64,000 nt of DNA from NCBI RefSeq assembly GCF_040605635.1, contig NZ_JBEXDG010000018.1, forward strand, positions 1-64,000. Reading direction: 5' to 3'. The translations under genes were made by a program, and so were the position numbers. The notes below the pieces were generated by a model. It saw only the letters and a program-made list of their open reading frames with translations. It was not told where the DNA came from and searched no databases. Numbering within the stretch: position 1 is the first letter of the stretch; every line of letters starts with the position of its first letter. Of this stretch, positions 56,375-64,000 are shown one piece after another. Source of the stretch: Dactylosporangium sp040605635 (lineage in GTDB: Bacteria; Actinomycetota; Actinomycetes; Mycobacteriales; Micromonosporaceae).

Positions 56375-56405
56375 CCCCTCGTGCATCGCACGGAGGGGTT
56401 TTTTC
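56375..56405 (+). terminator. Intrinsic terminator (attenuator) upstream of ilvB
   Basis: CCCCTCGTGC (56375-56384) pairs with GCAC-G-GAGGGG (56388-56398, one bulged G), followed by seven T residues. It directly follows the pause hairpin and is 60 bases before ilvB, so read-through decides expression of ilvBNC. Confidence 0.85.
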
Positions 56406-56464
56406 ATGTCCAAGCGAGTCCGAGCCCGCGACCACGACACCTTCGAGCGAAAGTGCGAAATGCG

Positions 56465-58327
56465 ATGACGAGACCCACGCCTGAAGTCCTCGCCCACCGA
56501 GCGCACCCGGCCGCCCCCGCCGCCCCGGCGACGCCGCCGGCCGCCGACCGGTCGCAGATGGCGCCCGTAGAGAAGAAGCCGGAGCTTCTGACCGGTGCTC
56601 AGGTGCTGGTGCGGTCGCTCGAGGCTCTCGGCGCGGACGTCGTCTTCGGCATCCCTGGCGGCGCGATCCTCCCCGCGTACGACCCGCTGTTCGACTCCGA
56701 GACCGTGCGGCACATCCTGGTCCGCCACGAGCAGGGCGCCGGCCACGCCGCGACCGGCTACGCGCAGGCCACCGGCAAGGTCGGCGTCTGCATGGCGACC
56801 TCCGGGCCGGGCGCGACCAACCTGGTCACGCCGATCGCCGACGCGTACATGGACTCCGTCGCGATGGTCGCGATCACCGGCCAGGTCGCCTCGGCCTCGA
56901 TCGGCACCGACGCGTTCCAGGAAGCCGACATCGCCGGCATCACACTGCCGATCACCAAGCACAACTACCTGGTGAAGACGGGTGAGGAGCTGCCGCGGAT
57001 CCTGGCCGAGGCGTTCCACCTCGCCTCGACCGGCCGGCCCGGCCCCGTCCTCGTCGACATCCCGAAGGACGTGCTGCAGAAGCAGACGACGTTCAAGTGG
57101 CCGCCGACGCTGGACCTGCCCGGCTATCACCCGACGATGCACCCGCACGGCAAGCAGATCCGCGAGGCGGCCCGGCTGATCGCCGCCGCGAAGCGGCCCG
57201 TGCTGTATGTCGGCGGCGGTGTCATCAAGGCCCACGCCTCCGAGGCGCTGCGCAAGCTCGCCGAGCTGACCGGCGCCCCGGTCGTCACGACGCTGATGGC
57301 CCGCGGCGCGTTCCCCGACTCGCACCCGCAGCATCTGGGCATGCCCGGCATGCACGGCAGCGTCGGCGCGGTGTACTCGCTGCAGAAGGCCGACCTGCTG
57401 ATCACCCTCGGCGCCCGCTTCGACGACCGGGTCACCGGCGACCTGAGCACCTTCGCGCCGAACGCGCAGATCATCCACGCCGACATCGACCCGGCCGAGA
57501 TCGGCAAGAACAGGGTCGCGGACGTGCCGATCGTCGGCGACGCCAAGCACGTCATCGAGGAGCTGATCGGCGCCGTCACCGCGGAGTACACCGCCGGGCA
57601 CAAGACGGCGCTCACCGGCTGGTGGGCGACGCTCGACGACATCCGCGGCCGGTATCCGCTCGGCTACGAGGAGCCGTCCGACGGAACCCTGGCTCCCCAG
57701 TACGTCATCGAACGCATCGGCAAGCTGGTCGGACCCGACGCGATCTACACCGCCGGGGTCGGCCAGCACCAGATGTGGGCGGCGCAGTTCGTGCAGTACG
57801 AGCACCCCGCCACCTGGCTCAACTCCGGCGGTCTCGGCACGATGGGCTACGCGGTCCCCGCCGCCATGGGCGCCAAGGTCGGCCGGCCCGACAAGGTCGT
57901 CTGGGCGATCGACGGCGACGGCTGCTTCCAGATGACCAACCAGGAGCTCGCCACCTGCGCCCTGGAAGGCATCCCGATCAAGGTCGCCGTCATCAACAAC
58001 GGCAACCTCGGCATGGTCCGGCAGTGGCAGACGCTCTTCTACGACCAGCGCTACTCCAACACGGAGCTGGGCACCCACAAGCACCGCATCCCGGACTTCG
58101 TGAAGCTCGCCGACGCGCTCGGCTGCGTCGGGCTGCGCTGCGAGACCAAGCAGGACGTCGACGCCACGATCGAGGCCGCGATGAAGGTCACCGACCAGCC
58201 GGTCGTCATCGACTTCGTCGTCGGCAAGGACGCCATGGTGTGGCCGATGGTCGCCGCCGGCACCAGCAACGACGAGATCATGTTCGCCCGCGGGGTCGCG
58301 CCCAAGTTCGATAAGGACGACGTCTGA
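56465..58327 (+). CDS. ilvB: Acetohydroxyacid synthase large subunit
   Basis: A 620-residue ThDP/FAD enzyme for the first common step of valine, leucine and isoleucine synthesis. GIPGGAILPAYD, the catalytic Glu in VRHEQGAGHAA, and the ThDP motif IDGDGCFQMTNQE...NNGNLGMVRQWQ are visible. About 45 Ala/Pro-rich residues precede the catalytic core. ATG at 56465 lies after the attenuator. ilvN follows by one base. Confidence 0.95.
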   Translation: MTRPTPEVLAHRAHPAAPAAPATPPAADRSQMAPVEKKPELLTGAQVLVRSLEALGADVVFGIPGGAILPAYDPLFDSETVRHILVRHEQGAGHAATGYAQATGKVGVCMATSGPGATNLVTPIADAYMDSVAMVAITGQVASASIGTDAFQEADIAGITLPITKHNYLVKTGEELPRILAEAFHLASTGRPGPVLVDIPKDVLQKQTTFKWPPTLDLPGYHPTMHPHGKQIREAARLIAAAKRPVLYVGGGVIKAHASEALRKLAELTGAPVVTTLMARGAFPDSHPQHLGMPGMHGSVGAVYSLQKADLLITLGARFDDRVTGDLSTFAPNAQIIHADIDPAEIGKNRVADVPIVGDAKHVIEELIGAVTAEYTAGHKTALTGWWATLDDIRGRYPLGYEEPSDGTLAPQYVIERIGKLVGPDAIYTAGVGQHQMWAAQFVQYEHPATWLNSGGLGTMGYAVPAAMGAKVGRPDKVVWAIDGDGCFQMTNQELATCALEGIPIKVAVINNGNLGMVRQWQTLFYDQRYSNTELGTHKHRIPDFVKLADALGCVGLRCETKQDVDATIEAAMKVTDQPVVIDFVVGKDAMVWPMVAAGTSNDEIMFARGVAPKFDKDDV

Positions 58328-58328
58328 G

Positions 58329-58847
58329 ATGACCACCCACACCCTGTCAGTCCTGGTGGAGAACAAGCCGGGCATCCTCGCGAGGGTCGCCGGCCTGTTC
58401 GCCCGCCGTGGCTTCAACATCGACTCCCTCGCGGTCGGTGAGACCGAGCACCCCGAGGTCTCCCGGATGACGATCGTCGTCAACGCCGAGGACAGCCCGC
58501 TCGAACAGGTCACCAAGCAGCTCAACAAGCTCGTGCAGGTCCTGAAGATCGTCGAGCTCGACACCAACGCCAGCGTCCAGCGCGAACTGCTGCTGGTGAA
58601 GGTGCGCGCGGAGCGGCCCGTCCGCTCGCAGGTCCTGGAGACGGTGAACCTGTTCCGGGCCCGCGTGGTCGACGTCTCGCCGGACGCCCTCACGATCGAG
58701 GCCACCGGCACGTCGGAAAAACTGGACGCGTTGCTCCGTGACCTGGAGCCGTTCGGTATCAAGGAAATGGTCCAGTCCGGCGTCGTGGCCATCGGCCGTG
58801 GCTCCCGCTCCATCACCACGGGCCCGGCGCTCCGCGCCGCGTCCTGA
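58329..58847 (+). CDS. ilvN: Acetohydroxyacid synthase small subunit
   Basis: A 172-residue regulatory subunit with an N-terminal ACT domain (LSVLVENKPGILARVAGLF; NIDSLAVGETEHPEVSRMTI) that mediates valine feedback, and the usual C-terminal domain. One base from the ilvB stop; ilvC follows after 23 bases. Confidence 0.95.
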   Translation: MTTHTLSVLVENKPGILARVAGLFARRGFNIDSLAVGETEHPEVSRMTIVVNAEDSPLEQVTKQLNKLVQVLKIVELDTNASVQRELLLVKVRAERPVRSQVLETVNLFRARVVDVSPDALTIEATGTSEKLDALLRDLEPFGIKEMVQSGVVAIGRGSRSITTGPALRAAS

Positions 58848-58870
58848 ATGAACCCTGAAAGGAAAGACAC

Positions 58871-59884
58871 ATGTCCGCCGAGGTGTTCTACGACGACGAC
58901 GCCGACCTGTCGTTGATCCAGGGCCGCAAGGTTGCGGTCCTCGGTTACGGCAGCCAGGGCCACGCCCACGCGCTGTCCCTGCGTGACTCCGGTGTCGACG
59001 TCCGCGTCGGCCTGCCGGAGGGTTCCAAGAGCCGCGCGAAGGCCGAGGAGCAGGGCCTGCGGGTCCTCTCGCCGGCCGAGGCCTCCGCCGAGGCGGACGT
59101 CATCATGATCCTGGCGCCCGACACCGCGCAGCGCACCCTCTACACCGAGTCGGTCGAGCCGCACCTGACCGCCGGCAAGGCGCTGTTCTTCGGTCACGGC
59201 CTCAACATCCGGTACGGGTTCATCACGCCGCCGGCCGACGTCGACGTCGCCATGGTCGCCCCGAAGGGCCCGGGCCACCTGGTCCGCCGCCAGTTCGTGG
59301 ACGGCAAGGGCGTGCCGTGCCTGGTCGCCGTCGAGCAGGACGCCACCGGCAACGCGTTCGCCCTGGCGCTGGCCTACGCGGCCGGCATCGGCGGCACCCG
59401 CGCCGGCGTGATCAAGACCACGTTCAAGGAGGAGACCGAGACCGACCTGTTCGGCGAGCAGGCGGTCCTCTGCGGCGGCGCCTCCGCGCTCGTCCAGACC
59501 GGTTTCGAGGTGCTCACCGAGGCGGGCTACGCCCCGGAGATCGCCTACTTCGAGTGCCTCCACGAGCTCAAGCTGATCGTCGACCTCATGTACGAGGGCG
59601 GCATCGCCCGGATGCGCTACAGCGTGTCCGACACCGCCGAGTACGGCGACTACTCCCGCGGCCCGCGCGTCGTCGACGCCCGGACCAAGGAGGAGATGAA
59701 GCGGATCCTCGCCGAGATCCAGTCCGGCGAGTTCGCCCGCGAGTGGATCGCCGAGGACGACGCCGGCCGCCCCAACTTCACCAAGCTCCGCGAGCAGGGT
59801 GCCGCGCACCCGATCGAGGAGACCGGCCAGAAGCTGCGCTCGATGATGAGCTGGGTCGACCGGCCCATCACCGAGACCGCCTGA
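58871..59884 (+). CDS. ilvC: Ketol-acid reductoisomerase
   Basis: A 337-residue class I reductoisomerase. The NADPH site is VLGYGSQGHAHALSLRDSG. Metal and catalytic residues lie in ETETDLFGEQAVLCGG and AYFECLHELKLIVDLMYEGG. AAAGGAAAG precedes the ATG. It ends the attenuated ilvBNC operon with a strong terminator. Confidence 0.96.
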   Translation: MSAEVFYDDDADLSLIQGRKVAVLGYGSQGHAHALSLRDSGVDVRVGLPEGSKSRAKAEEQGLRVLSPAEASAEADVIMILAPDTAQRTLYTESVEPHLTAGKALFFGHGLNIRYGFITPPADVDVAMVAPKGPGHLVRRQFVDGKGVPCLVAVEQDATGNAFALALAYAAGIGGTRAGVIKTTFKEETETDLFGEQAVLCGGASALVQTGFEVLTEAGYAPEIAYFECLHELKLIVDLMYEGGIARMRYSVSDTAEYGDYSRGPRVVDARTKEEMKRILAEIQSGEFAREWIAEDDAGRPNFTKLREQGAAHPIEETGQKLRSMMSWVDRPITETA

Positions 59885-59889
59885 TTCCC

Positions 59890-59918
59890 CGGAAGGGGGG
59901 CCCTTGGCCCCCCTTCCG
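59890..59918. terminator. Terminator after ilvC
   Basis: A 13-bp perfect stem (CGGAAGGGGGGCC / GGCCCCCCTTCCG) with a three-base loop, followed by CTTTAT. It separates ilvC from the convergent TipAS gene. Confidence 0.85.
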
Positions 59919-59920
59919 CT

Positions 59921-60295
59921 TTATCGCGCCGCGTTCGCGTGGATCGCGTCCCTGATGAACTGCGCCAGGCCCGGGTGGTCCGTGTCGTAGTTCGCCGTGA
60001 ACCGCGGGTCGTCGACGTACAGGTCGCCGAGACCGCGGTGCAGCTCGCTCGAGCAGTCGTAGAACCACCGGTCGAGGTGCTGCCGGTGCGCCTCGGCGAG
60101 GTCCATCGCCCGCTCACCCTGGGCCGGCTCGCCGTCGACGAACGCCCGCGTGAACGCCGCCGTGTTGTCGGCGGCCTCCGCCTTGATGCGTTCCCAGTCC
60201 TCCGGCGTGTACTTCGCGGTCCGCTGCGCCGACTGGCGGTACGCCTCGGTCTGCCCCCACCGCTGCTCGGCCTCTTCCGCGTACGGATTCTCCAT
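59921..60295 (-). CDS. Stand-alone TipAS drug-binding domain protein
   Basis: A 124-residue protein that is entirely a TipAS domain (NPYAEEAEQRWGQTEAYRQS; HLDRWFYDCSSELHRGLGDL; ADNTAAFTRAF). In TipA-type regulators this domain binds thiopeptides or other ligands, behind a MerR helix-turn-helix. That DNA-binding half is absent here, and the upstream sequence does not encode one. It could sequester a drug or act as a partner. ATG at 60295 follows AGGAGG-like CCTCCT reading on this strand. Confidence 0.85.
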   Translation of the reverse strand: MENPYAEEAEQRWGQTEAYRQSAQRTAKYTPEDWERIKAEAADNTAAFTRAFVDGEPAQGERAMDLAEAHRQHLDRWFYDCSSELHRGLGDLYVDDPRFTANYDTDHPGLAQFIRDAIHANAAR

Positions 60296-60639
60296 CGTGT
60301 CCTCCTGGCTGCTCTGGTACGACCAGCGTCAGGTCTCCAGCGACGGGAGAGTCAAGCCCGCGCCGGACGGAAACGGCCCCGGCGCGGCCGATGCCGGCCG
60401 ACACGGACGCGCGGGCCCAAAGGGTTCGCAAACGGGCAGGTCGGGTCCTTGACGGCCGGTCACCCGATCGGGCCGCTGTGATCGCGCTCACGTCCCGGCG
60501 GGGACGGGCGGTCGTGGCGGCGGGCCTACCATCGGCGGAAGAGGCCGTCCGCCCGGCCCCGTCGCCGACCTGCGCGTGGCGTGCAGTGCCGCGCGCCTCA
60601 CGCATCGACGCCAGCCGAAGCCCGAGAGTCGAGGTCCGT
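60296..60639. other. 344-base divergent region between TipAS gene and serA
   Basis: No gene seen. It holds a CRP-like palindrome (60477-60492) and a TTGACG (60449-60454) that could be a -35 for serA, though no matching -10 is clear. Confidence 0.5.
60477..60492. promoter_or_regulatory. CRP/GlxR-like site upstream of serA
   Basis: TGTGA-TCGCGC-TCACG differs from the consensus TGTGA-N6-TCACA at one base. It lies 148 bases before the serA start. Actinobacterial CRP-family proteins bind such sites; the distance suggests either an upstream promoter or a chance match. Confidence 0.45.
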
Positions 60640-62250
60640 ATGACCCTCCCTCCTGAACGCCCGGTGGTGCTGATCGCCGAGGAGCTCGCGCCCTCCGCCC
60701 TGGAAGTTCTCGCCGACGACTACGAGGTCCGTCACATCGACGGCACCGACCGCCCGGCGCTGCTCAAGTCGCTCGCCGACGCCAGCGCGATCATCGTGCG
60801 CAGCGCCACCCAGGTCGATGCCGAGGCGGTCGCCGCGGCGCCCCGGCTCAAGGTCGTCGCCCGTGCCGGCGTCGGTCTCGACAACGTCGACGTGCCGGCC
60901 GCCACCGCCCGCGGCGTCATGGTCGTCAACGCGCCGACGTCCAACATCGTCTCCGCCGCCGAGCAGGCCGTCGCGCTGCTGCTCGCCGTAGCCCGCAACA
61001 CCGCCGCCGCCTCCGCAGCGCTGAAGGCGGGGGAGTGGAAGCGCTCCAAGTACACCGGCGTCGAGCTGTCCGGCAAGGTCGTCGGCGTCGTCGGCCTGGG
61101 CCGCATCGGCGTGCTGTTCGCCCAGCGTATGGCCGCGTTCGGGGTCCGCCTCGTCGCGTACGACCCCTACATCCAACCGGCGAGAGCGGCCGCGCTCGGC
61201 GTCCGGCTGCTCGGCCTGGACGAGCTGCTCCGGGAGAGCGACTTCATCTCGATCCACCTGCCGAAGACCCCGGAGACCGTCGGCCTCATCAGCGCCCGCG
61301 AGCTGGGCATCGTCAAGCCGGGCGTGCGGATCATCAACGCGGCCCGCGGCGGCCTCGTCGACGAGCAGGCCCTGGCCGACGCGATCGCCGACGGTCGGGT
61401 CGCCGGCGCCGGCATCGACGTCTACGCCAAGGAGCCGTGCGTCGCGTCGCCGCTGTTCGCGTTCGACAACGTGGTCGCGACCCCGCACCTGGGCGCGTCG
61501 ACGGTCGAGGCGCAGGACAAGGCCGGCCTGGCCGTCGCCCGCAGCGTGAAGCTCGCGCTGGACGGCGAGTTCGTCCCCGACGCGGTCAACGTGCAGGTCG
61601 GCGGGGTCGTCGCCGAGGAGGTCCGGCCGCTGCTGCCCCTCGCGGAGAAGCTCGGCAGGGTCTTCACCGCGGTCGCCGGCGGGATCGCCTCGGCCGTCAC
61701 CGTCGAGGTCCACGGCGAGGTCGCCGGCCACGATGTGTCCGTGCTCAAGCTCGCCGCGACGAAAGGCCTGTTCAGCAGCGTAGTCGCAGAGCAGGTGACC
61801 TATGTGAACGCACCGCATCTTGCAGCCGATCGGGGGGTCGAGGTGGCCCTTGCGGTGTTCACGGAATCCGCCGATCAGACCAACCTGGTGACCGTGCGCG
61901 GTGCATTGCCCGACGGCAGGGTAGCCTCCGTGTCCGGCACATATGTCGCGGGACCGCGAGAGGCCCTGAAGCTGACCGAGATCGACGGCTTCAGTCTCGA
62001 GCTCACCGCGGAGGGCGTGCTGCTGTTCTTCCGATATGCCGACCGCCCCGGCGTCGTCGGACTGGTGGGGTCGATACTGGGCACTGCGGGGGTCAACATC
62101 GCGGCAATGCAGGTCGCCCGGCGCGAAGCCGGCGGCGAGGCGCTGATGACGTTGACCATCGACACGTCCGTGCACGCGGACCTGCTCAACGAGGCCCAGC
62201 AGGCCATCGGCGCGACAGCGGCGAGCACGGTCGACCTGTCGGGCGAGTAA
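60640..62250 (+). CDS. serA: D-3-phosphoglycerate dehydrogenase
   Basis: A 536-residue long-form SerA, first step of serine synthesis. ARAGVGLDNVDVPAA and the NAD motif VGVVGLGRIG are present. The catalytic Arg is in NAARGGLVDE, the Glu in YAKEPCVASPLF and the His in TPHLGAST. An intervening (ASB) domain and a C-terminal ACT domain (FRYADRPGVVGLVGSIL) follow, as in mycobacterial SerA1. ATG at 60640. Supplies serine to the SHMT reaction. Confidence 0.95.
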   Translation: MTLPPERPVVLIAEELAPSALEVLADDYEVRHIDGTDRPALLKSLADASAIIVRSATQVDAEAVAAAPRLKVVARAGVGLDNVDVPAATARGVMVVNAPTSNIVSAAEQAVALLLAVARNTAAASAALKAGEWKRSKYTGVELSGKVVGVVGLGRIGVLFAQRMAAFGVRLVAYDPYIQPARAAALGVRLLGLDELLRESDFISIHLPKTPETVGLISARELGIVKPGVRIINAARGGLVDEQALADAIADGRVAGAGIDVYAKEPCVASPLFAFDNVVATPHLGASTVEAQDKAGLAVARSVKLALDGEFVPDAVNVQVGGVVAEEVRPLLPLAEKLGRVFTAVAGGIASAVTVEVHGEVAGHDVSVLKLAATKGLFSSVVAEQVTYVNAPHLAADRGVEVALAVFTESADQTNLVTVRGALPDGRVASVSGTYVAGPREALKLTEIDGFSLELTAEGVLLFFRYADRPGVVGLVGSILGTAGVNIAAMQVARREAGGEALMTLTIDTSVHADLLNEAQQAIGATAASTVDLSGE

Positions 62251-62263
62251 GACGTTCCTCCTA

Positions 62264-62297
62264 GGGGGCGGGGAGAGTGGCGGCTCTCCCTGCCCCC
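62264..62297 (+). terminator. Terminator after serA
   Basis: A 14-bp stem (GGGGGCGGGGAGAG / CTCTCCCTGCCCCC, one G-U pair) with a six-base loop, followed by GTCTTATTT. leuB therefore probably has its own promoter. Confidence 0.85.
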
Positions 62298-62382
62298 GTC
62301 TTATTTCCCGCTCCTTGAGATGCCGGTCCACGCTCTAGGACAAGCGCGTACCGTGGGCAGGTCCGAGGAAAGGGGCGCAGTG

Positions 62383-63411
62383 GTGGCGAAGATCGCGGTC
62401 GTGGCCGGGGACGGCATCGGGACCGAAGTGGTGGCGCAGGCACTCAAGGTGCTGCGGGTCATCCTTCCGGACGTCGAGACGACCGACTATGACCTCGGCG
62501 CCGCCCGCTACCACCGCACCGGCGAGGTGCTCCCCGGCACGGTCCTGGAGGAGCTGCGCGGTCACGACGCGATCCTGCTCGGCGCCGTCGGCGACCCCAG
62601 CGTCCCGCCCGGCGTGCTCGAGCGCGGCCTGCTGCTGAAGCTGCGGTTCGACTTCGACCAGTATGTCAACCTGCGCCCGTCGCGGCTGTGGCCCGGCACG
62701 ACCAGCCCCCTCGCCGGCGTGAAGCCCGGCGAGATCGACCTCGTCGTCGTCCGCGAGGGCACCGAGGGCCTCTATGTGGGCGCCGGCGGCAACCTCCACC
62801 CGGGCACGCCCGCCGAGGTCGCCACCGAGGAGAGCCTCAACACCCGCCACGGCGTCGAGCGCGTCATCCGCGACGCCTTCGCCCGCGCCACGAAGCGCGA
62901 GCGGCGCAAGGTGACCCTGGTGCACAAGACCAACGTGCTCACCCACGCCGGCGGCCTGTGGGCCCGCACGTTCAACGAGGTCAAGGCCGAGTTCCCGGAC
63001 ATCGAGACCGAATACCAGCACGTCGACGCCGCCGCCATGTTCCTGGTGAGCAACCCGCAGCGCTACGACGTCGTCGTCACCGACAACCTCTTCGGCGACA
63101 TCCTCACCGACATCGCGGCCGCGGTCACCGGTGGCATCGGCCTGGCGGCCAGCGGCTCGATCAACCCCGAGCGCGCCTTCCCGTCCATGTTCGAGCCCGT
63201 CCACGGCTCCGCCCCCGACATCGCCGGCAAGGGCATCGCCGACCCGTCCGCCGCCGTGCTGTCGACGGCGCTGCTGCTGGACCACCTCGGCCACCCCGAG
63301 GCCGCCGAGAAGGTCACCGCCGCCGTGGGCGCTTCGGTTGCCGCCCGCACGCCCGGCTCGGCGCTGTCCACGGAGGCGATCGGCGACCAGCTCGCCGAAG
63401 CCGTGGCCTGA
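62383..63411 (+). CDS. leuB: 3-isopropylmalate dehydrogenase
   Basis: A 342-residue dehydrogenase of leucine synthesis. AVVAGDGIGTEV at the start, LLKLRFDFDQYVNLRP, REGTEGLY, metal site DNLFGDILTDIAAAV, and MFEPVHGSAPDIAGKGIADP. GTG at 62383 is preferred over 62380, with AAAGGGG seven bases upstream. The short form without an insertion matches actinobacterial LeuB. ilvE follows after 60 bases. Confidence 0.95.
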   Translation: MAKIAVVAGDGIGTEVVAQALKVLRVILPDVETTDYDLGAARYHRTGEVLPGTVLEELRGHDAILLGAVGDPSVPPGVLERGLLLKLRFDFDQYVNLRPSRLWPGTTSPLAGVKPGEIDLVVVREGTEGLYVGAGGNLHPGTPAEVATEESLNTRHGVERVIRDAFARATKRERRKVTLVHKTNVLTHAGGLWARTFNEVKAEFPDIETEYQHVDAAAMFLVSNPQRYDVVVTDNLFGDILTDIAAAVTGGIGLAASGSINPERAFPSMFEPVHGSAPDIAGKGIADPSAAVLSTALLLDHLGHPEAAEKVTAAVGASVAARTPGSALSTEAIGDQLAEAVA

Positions 63412-63471
63412 GTGCGCTTGAACGACCGTTCGGGGTAAGTTGCAGACACGACGCGCAACTGGAGGCACGCC

Positions 63472-64000
63472 ATGAACGGCGGTGAAACGCTCGACTTCGA
63501 GATCCGTCCCAACCGGGCACCGGTCAGCGCCGCGGAGCGGTCCGCGCTGCTCGCCAACCCCGGCTTCGGACGGATCTTCACCGACCACATGGTCACGGTG
63601 CGCTATGCCGAGGGCAAGGGCTGGTATGACGCCCGCGTCGAGGCCCGCGCGCCGATCCCCATGGACCCGGCCACCGCTGTCCTGCACTACGCGCAGGAGA
63701 TCTTCGAGGGCCTGAAGGCCTACCGGGCGGCCGACGGCGGCGTCACCATGTTCCGCCCCGAGGCCAATGCCGCCCGCTTCCGGCAGTCCGCCGCCCGCCT
63801 GGCCATGGCGCAGGTGCCCGACCAGCTGTTCCTCGACGCGCTGACCGAGCTCATCCGCATCGACCGCGAGTGGGTCCCCTCCGACCCCGAGGGAAGCCTG
63901 TATCTGCGCCCGTTCCAGTACGCGAGCGAGGTCTTCCTCGGCGTCAAGCCCTCCTCGGAATACCTCTTCCTGATCATCGCCTCCCCGGTCGGCAGCTACT
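63472..64000 (+). CDS. ilvE: Branched-chain amino acid aminotransferase (5' part)
   Basis: The first 176 residues of a class IV aminotransferase, cut by the window end. PATAVLHYAQEIFEGLKAYR, MFRPEANAARF and SLYLRPFQYASE are typical of actinobacterial IlvE. GGAGG lies six bases before the ATG. It completes the final transamination step for the pathway encoded in this region. Confidence 0.93.
   Translation, partial: MNGGETLDFEIRPNRAPVSAAERSALLANPGFGRIFTDHMVTVRYAEGKGWYDARVEARAPIPMDPATAVLHYAQEIFEGLKAYRAADGGVTMFRPEANAARFRQSAARLAMAQVPDQLFLDALTELIRIDREWVPSDPEGSLYLRPFQYASEVFLGVKPSSEYLFLIIASPVGSY

Noticed and set aside
56363..59809. 1148-codon minus-strand frame opposite ilvB, ilvN and ilvC
   Set aside because: It crosses three clear plus-strand genes and their attenuator; the translation is biased shadow sequence.

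Overview
The window is high-GC DNA from an actinomycete. It has dense genes on both strands, frequent GTG/TTG starts, many ATGA-type stop/start overlaps and several genes that look leaderless. The block etfB-etfA, cysteine desulfurase, mnmA, methionine-synthase-like gene, ligA, gatC-gatA-gatB, ilvB-ilvN-ilvC, serA, leuB, ilvE keeps the order I know from mycobacterial and streptomycete chromosomes. Accessory families (DUF6232, class F sortase with DUF4397, AbiEi/DUF559 protein, stand-alone TipAS) fit Micromonosporales best; that placement is an inference. No rRNA, tRNA, transposase, phage or CRISPR was found, so this looks like core chromosome with accessory islands.

Layout. 0.1-9.1 kb: AbiEi/DUF559 protein, GH3 N-acetylhexosaminidase with a divergent ROK regulator, two ABC-transporter units, and a tethered solute-binding protein overlapping a membrane protein. 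9.1-16.3 kb: crotonase, DUF6232 protein, two tandem membrane-anchored Hsp70-like ATPases, and an acetolactate-synthase-like enzyme. 17-23.7 kb: HAD phosphatase, then a lipid cluster (PLD-like, double-PAP2, DUF1206, diacylglycerol kinase, small membrane proteins). 23.7-31.5 kb: orphan FtsX permease, ETF genes, and an ECF sigma/anti-sigma pair divergent from a DUF4397 surface protein and a class F sortase. 31.5-43.2 kb: desulfurase, mnmA, ligA, GGDEF-EAL protein and gatCAB. 43.2-52.9 kb: metallophosphoesterase, sugar-dehydrogenase lipoprotein, hydroxyacid dehydrogenase, PH-domain protein and a 1736-residue low-complexity membrane protein. 53-64 kb: a divergent serine hydroxymethyltransferase behind a ZTP riboswitch, ilvD, the ilvBNC operon behind a leader-peptide attenuator, TipAS protein, serA, leuB and the start of ilvE.

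The last 11 kb form a branched-chain amino acid and serine/one-carbon module. Two RNA controls are readable directly: an 11-codon leader ending Val-Leu-Ile-Ile before an intrinsic terminator upstream of ilvB, and a ZTP (pfl) riboswitch upstream of the hydroxymethyltransferase gene.

The most unusual features are a family of 50-bp palindromic repeats (three full copies, one half copy), two of which share about 170 bp; the paired Hsp70-like ATPases whose substrate-binding domain is replaced by low-complexity linkers and membrane anchors; the sigma/anti-sigma/DUF4397/sortase cluster; and the repeat-rich giant membrane protein.
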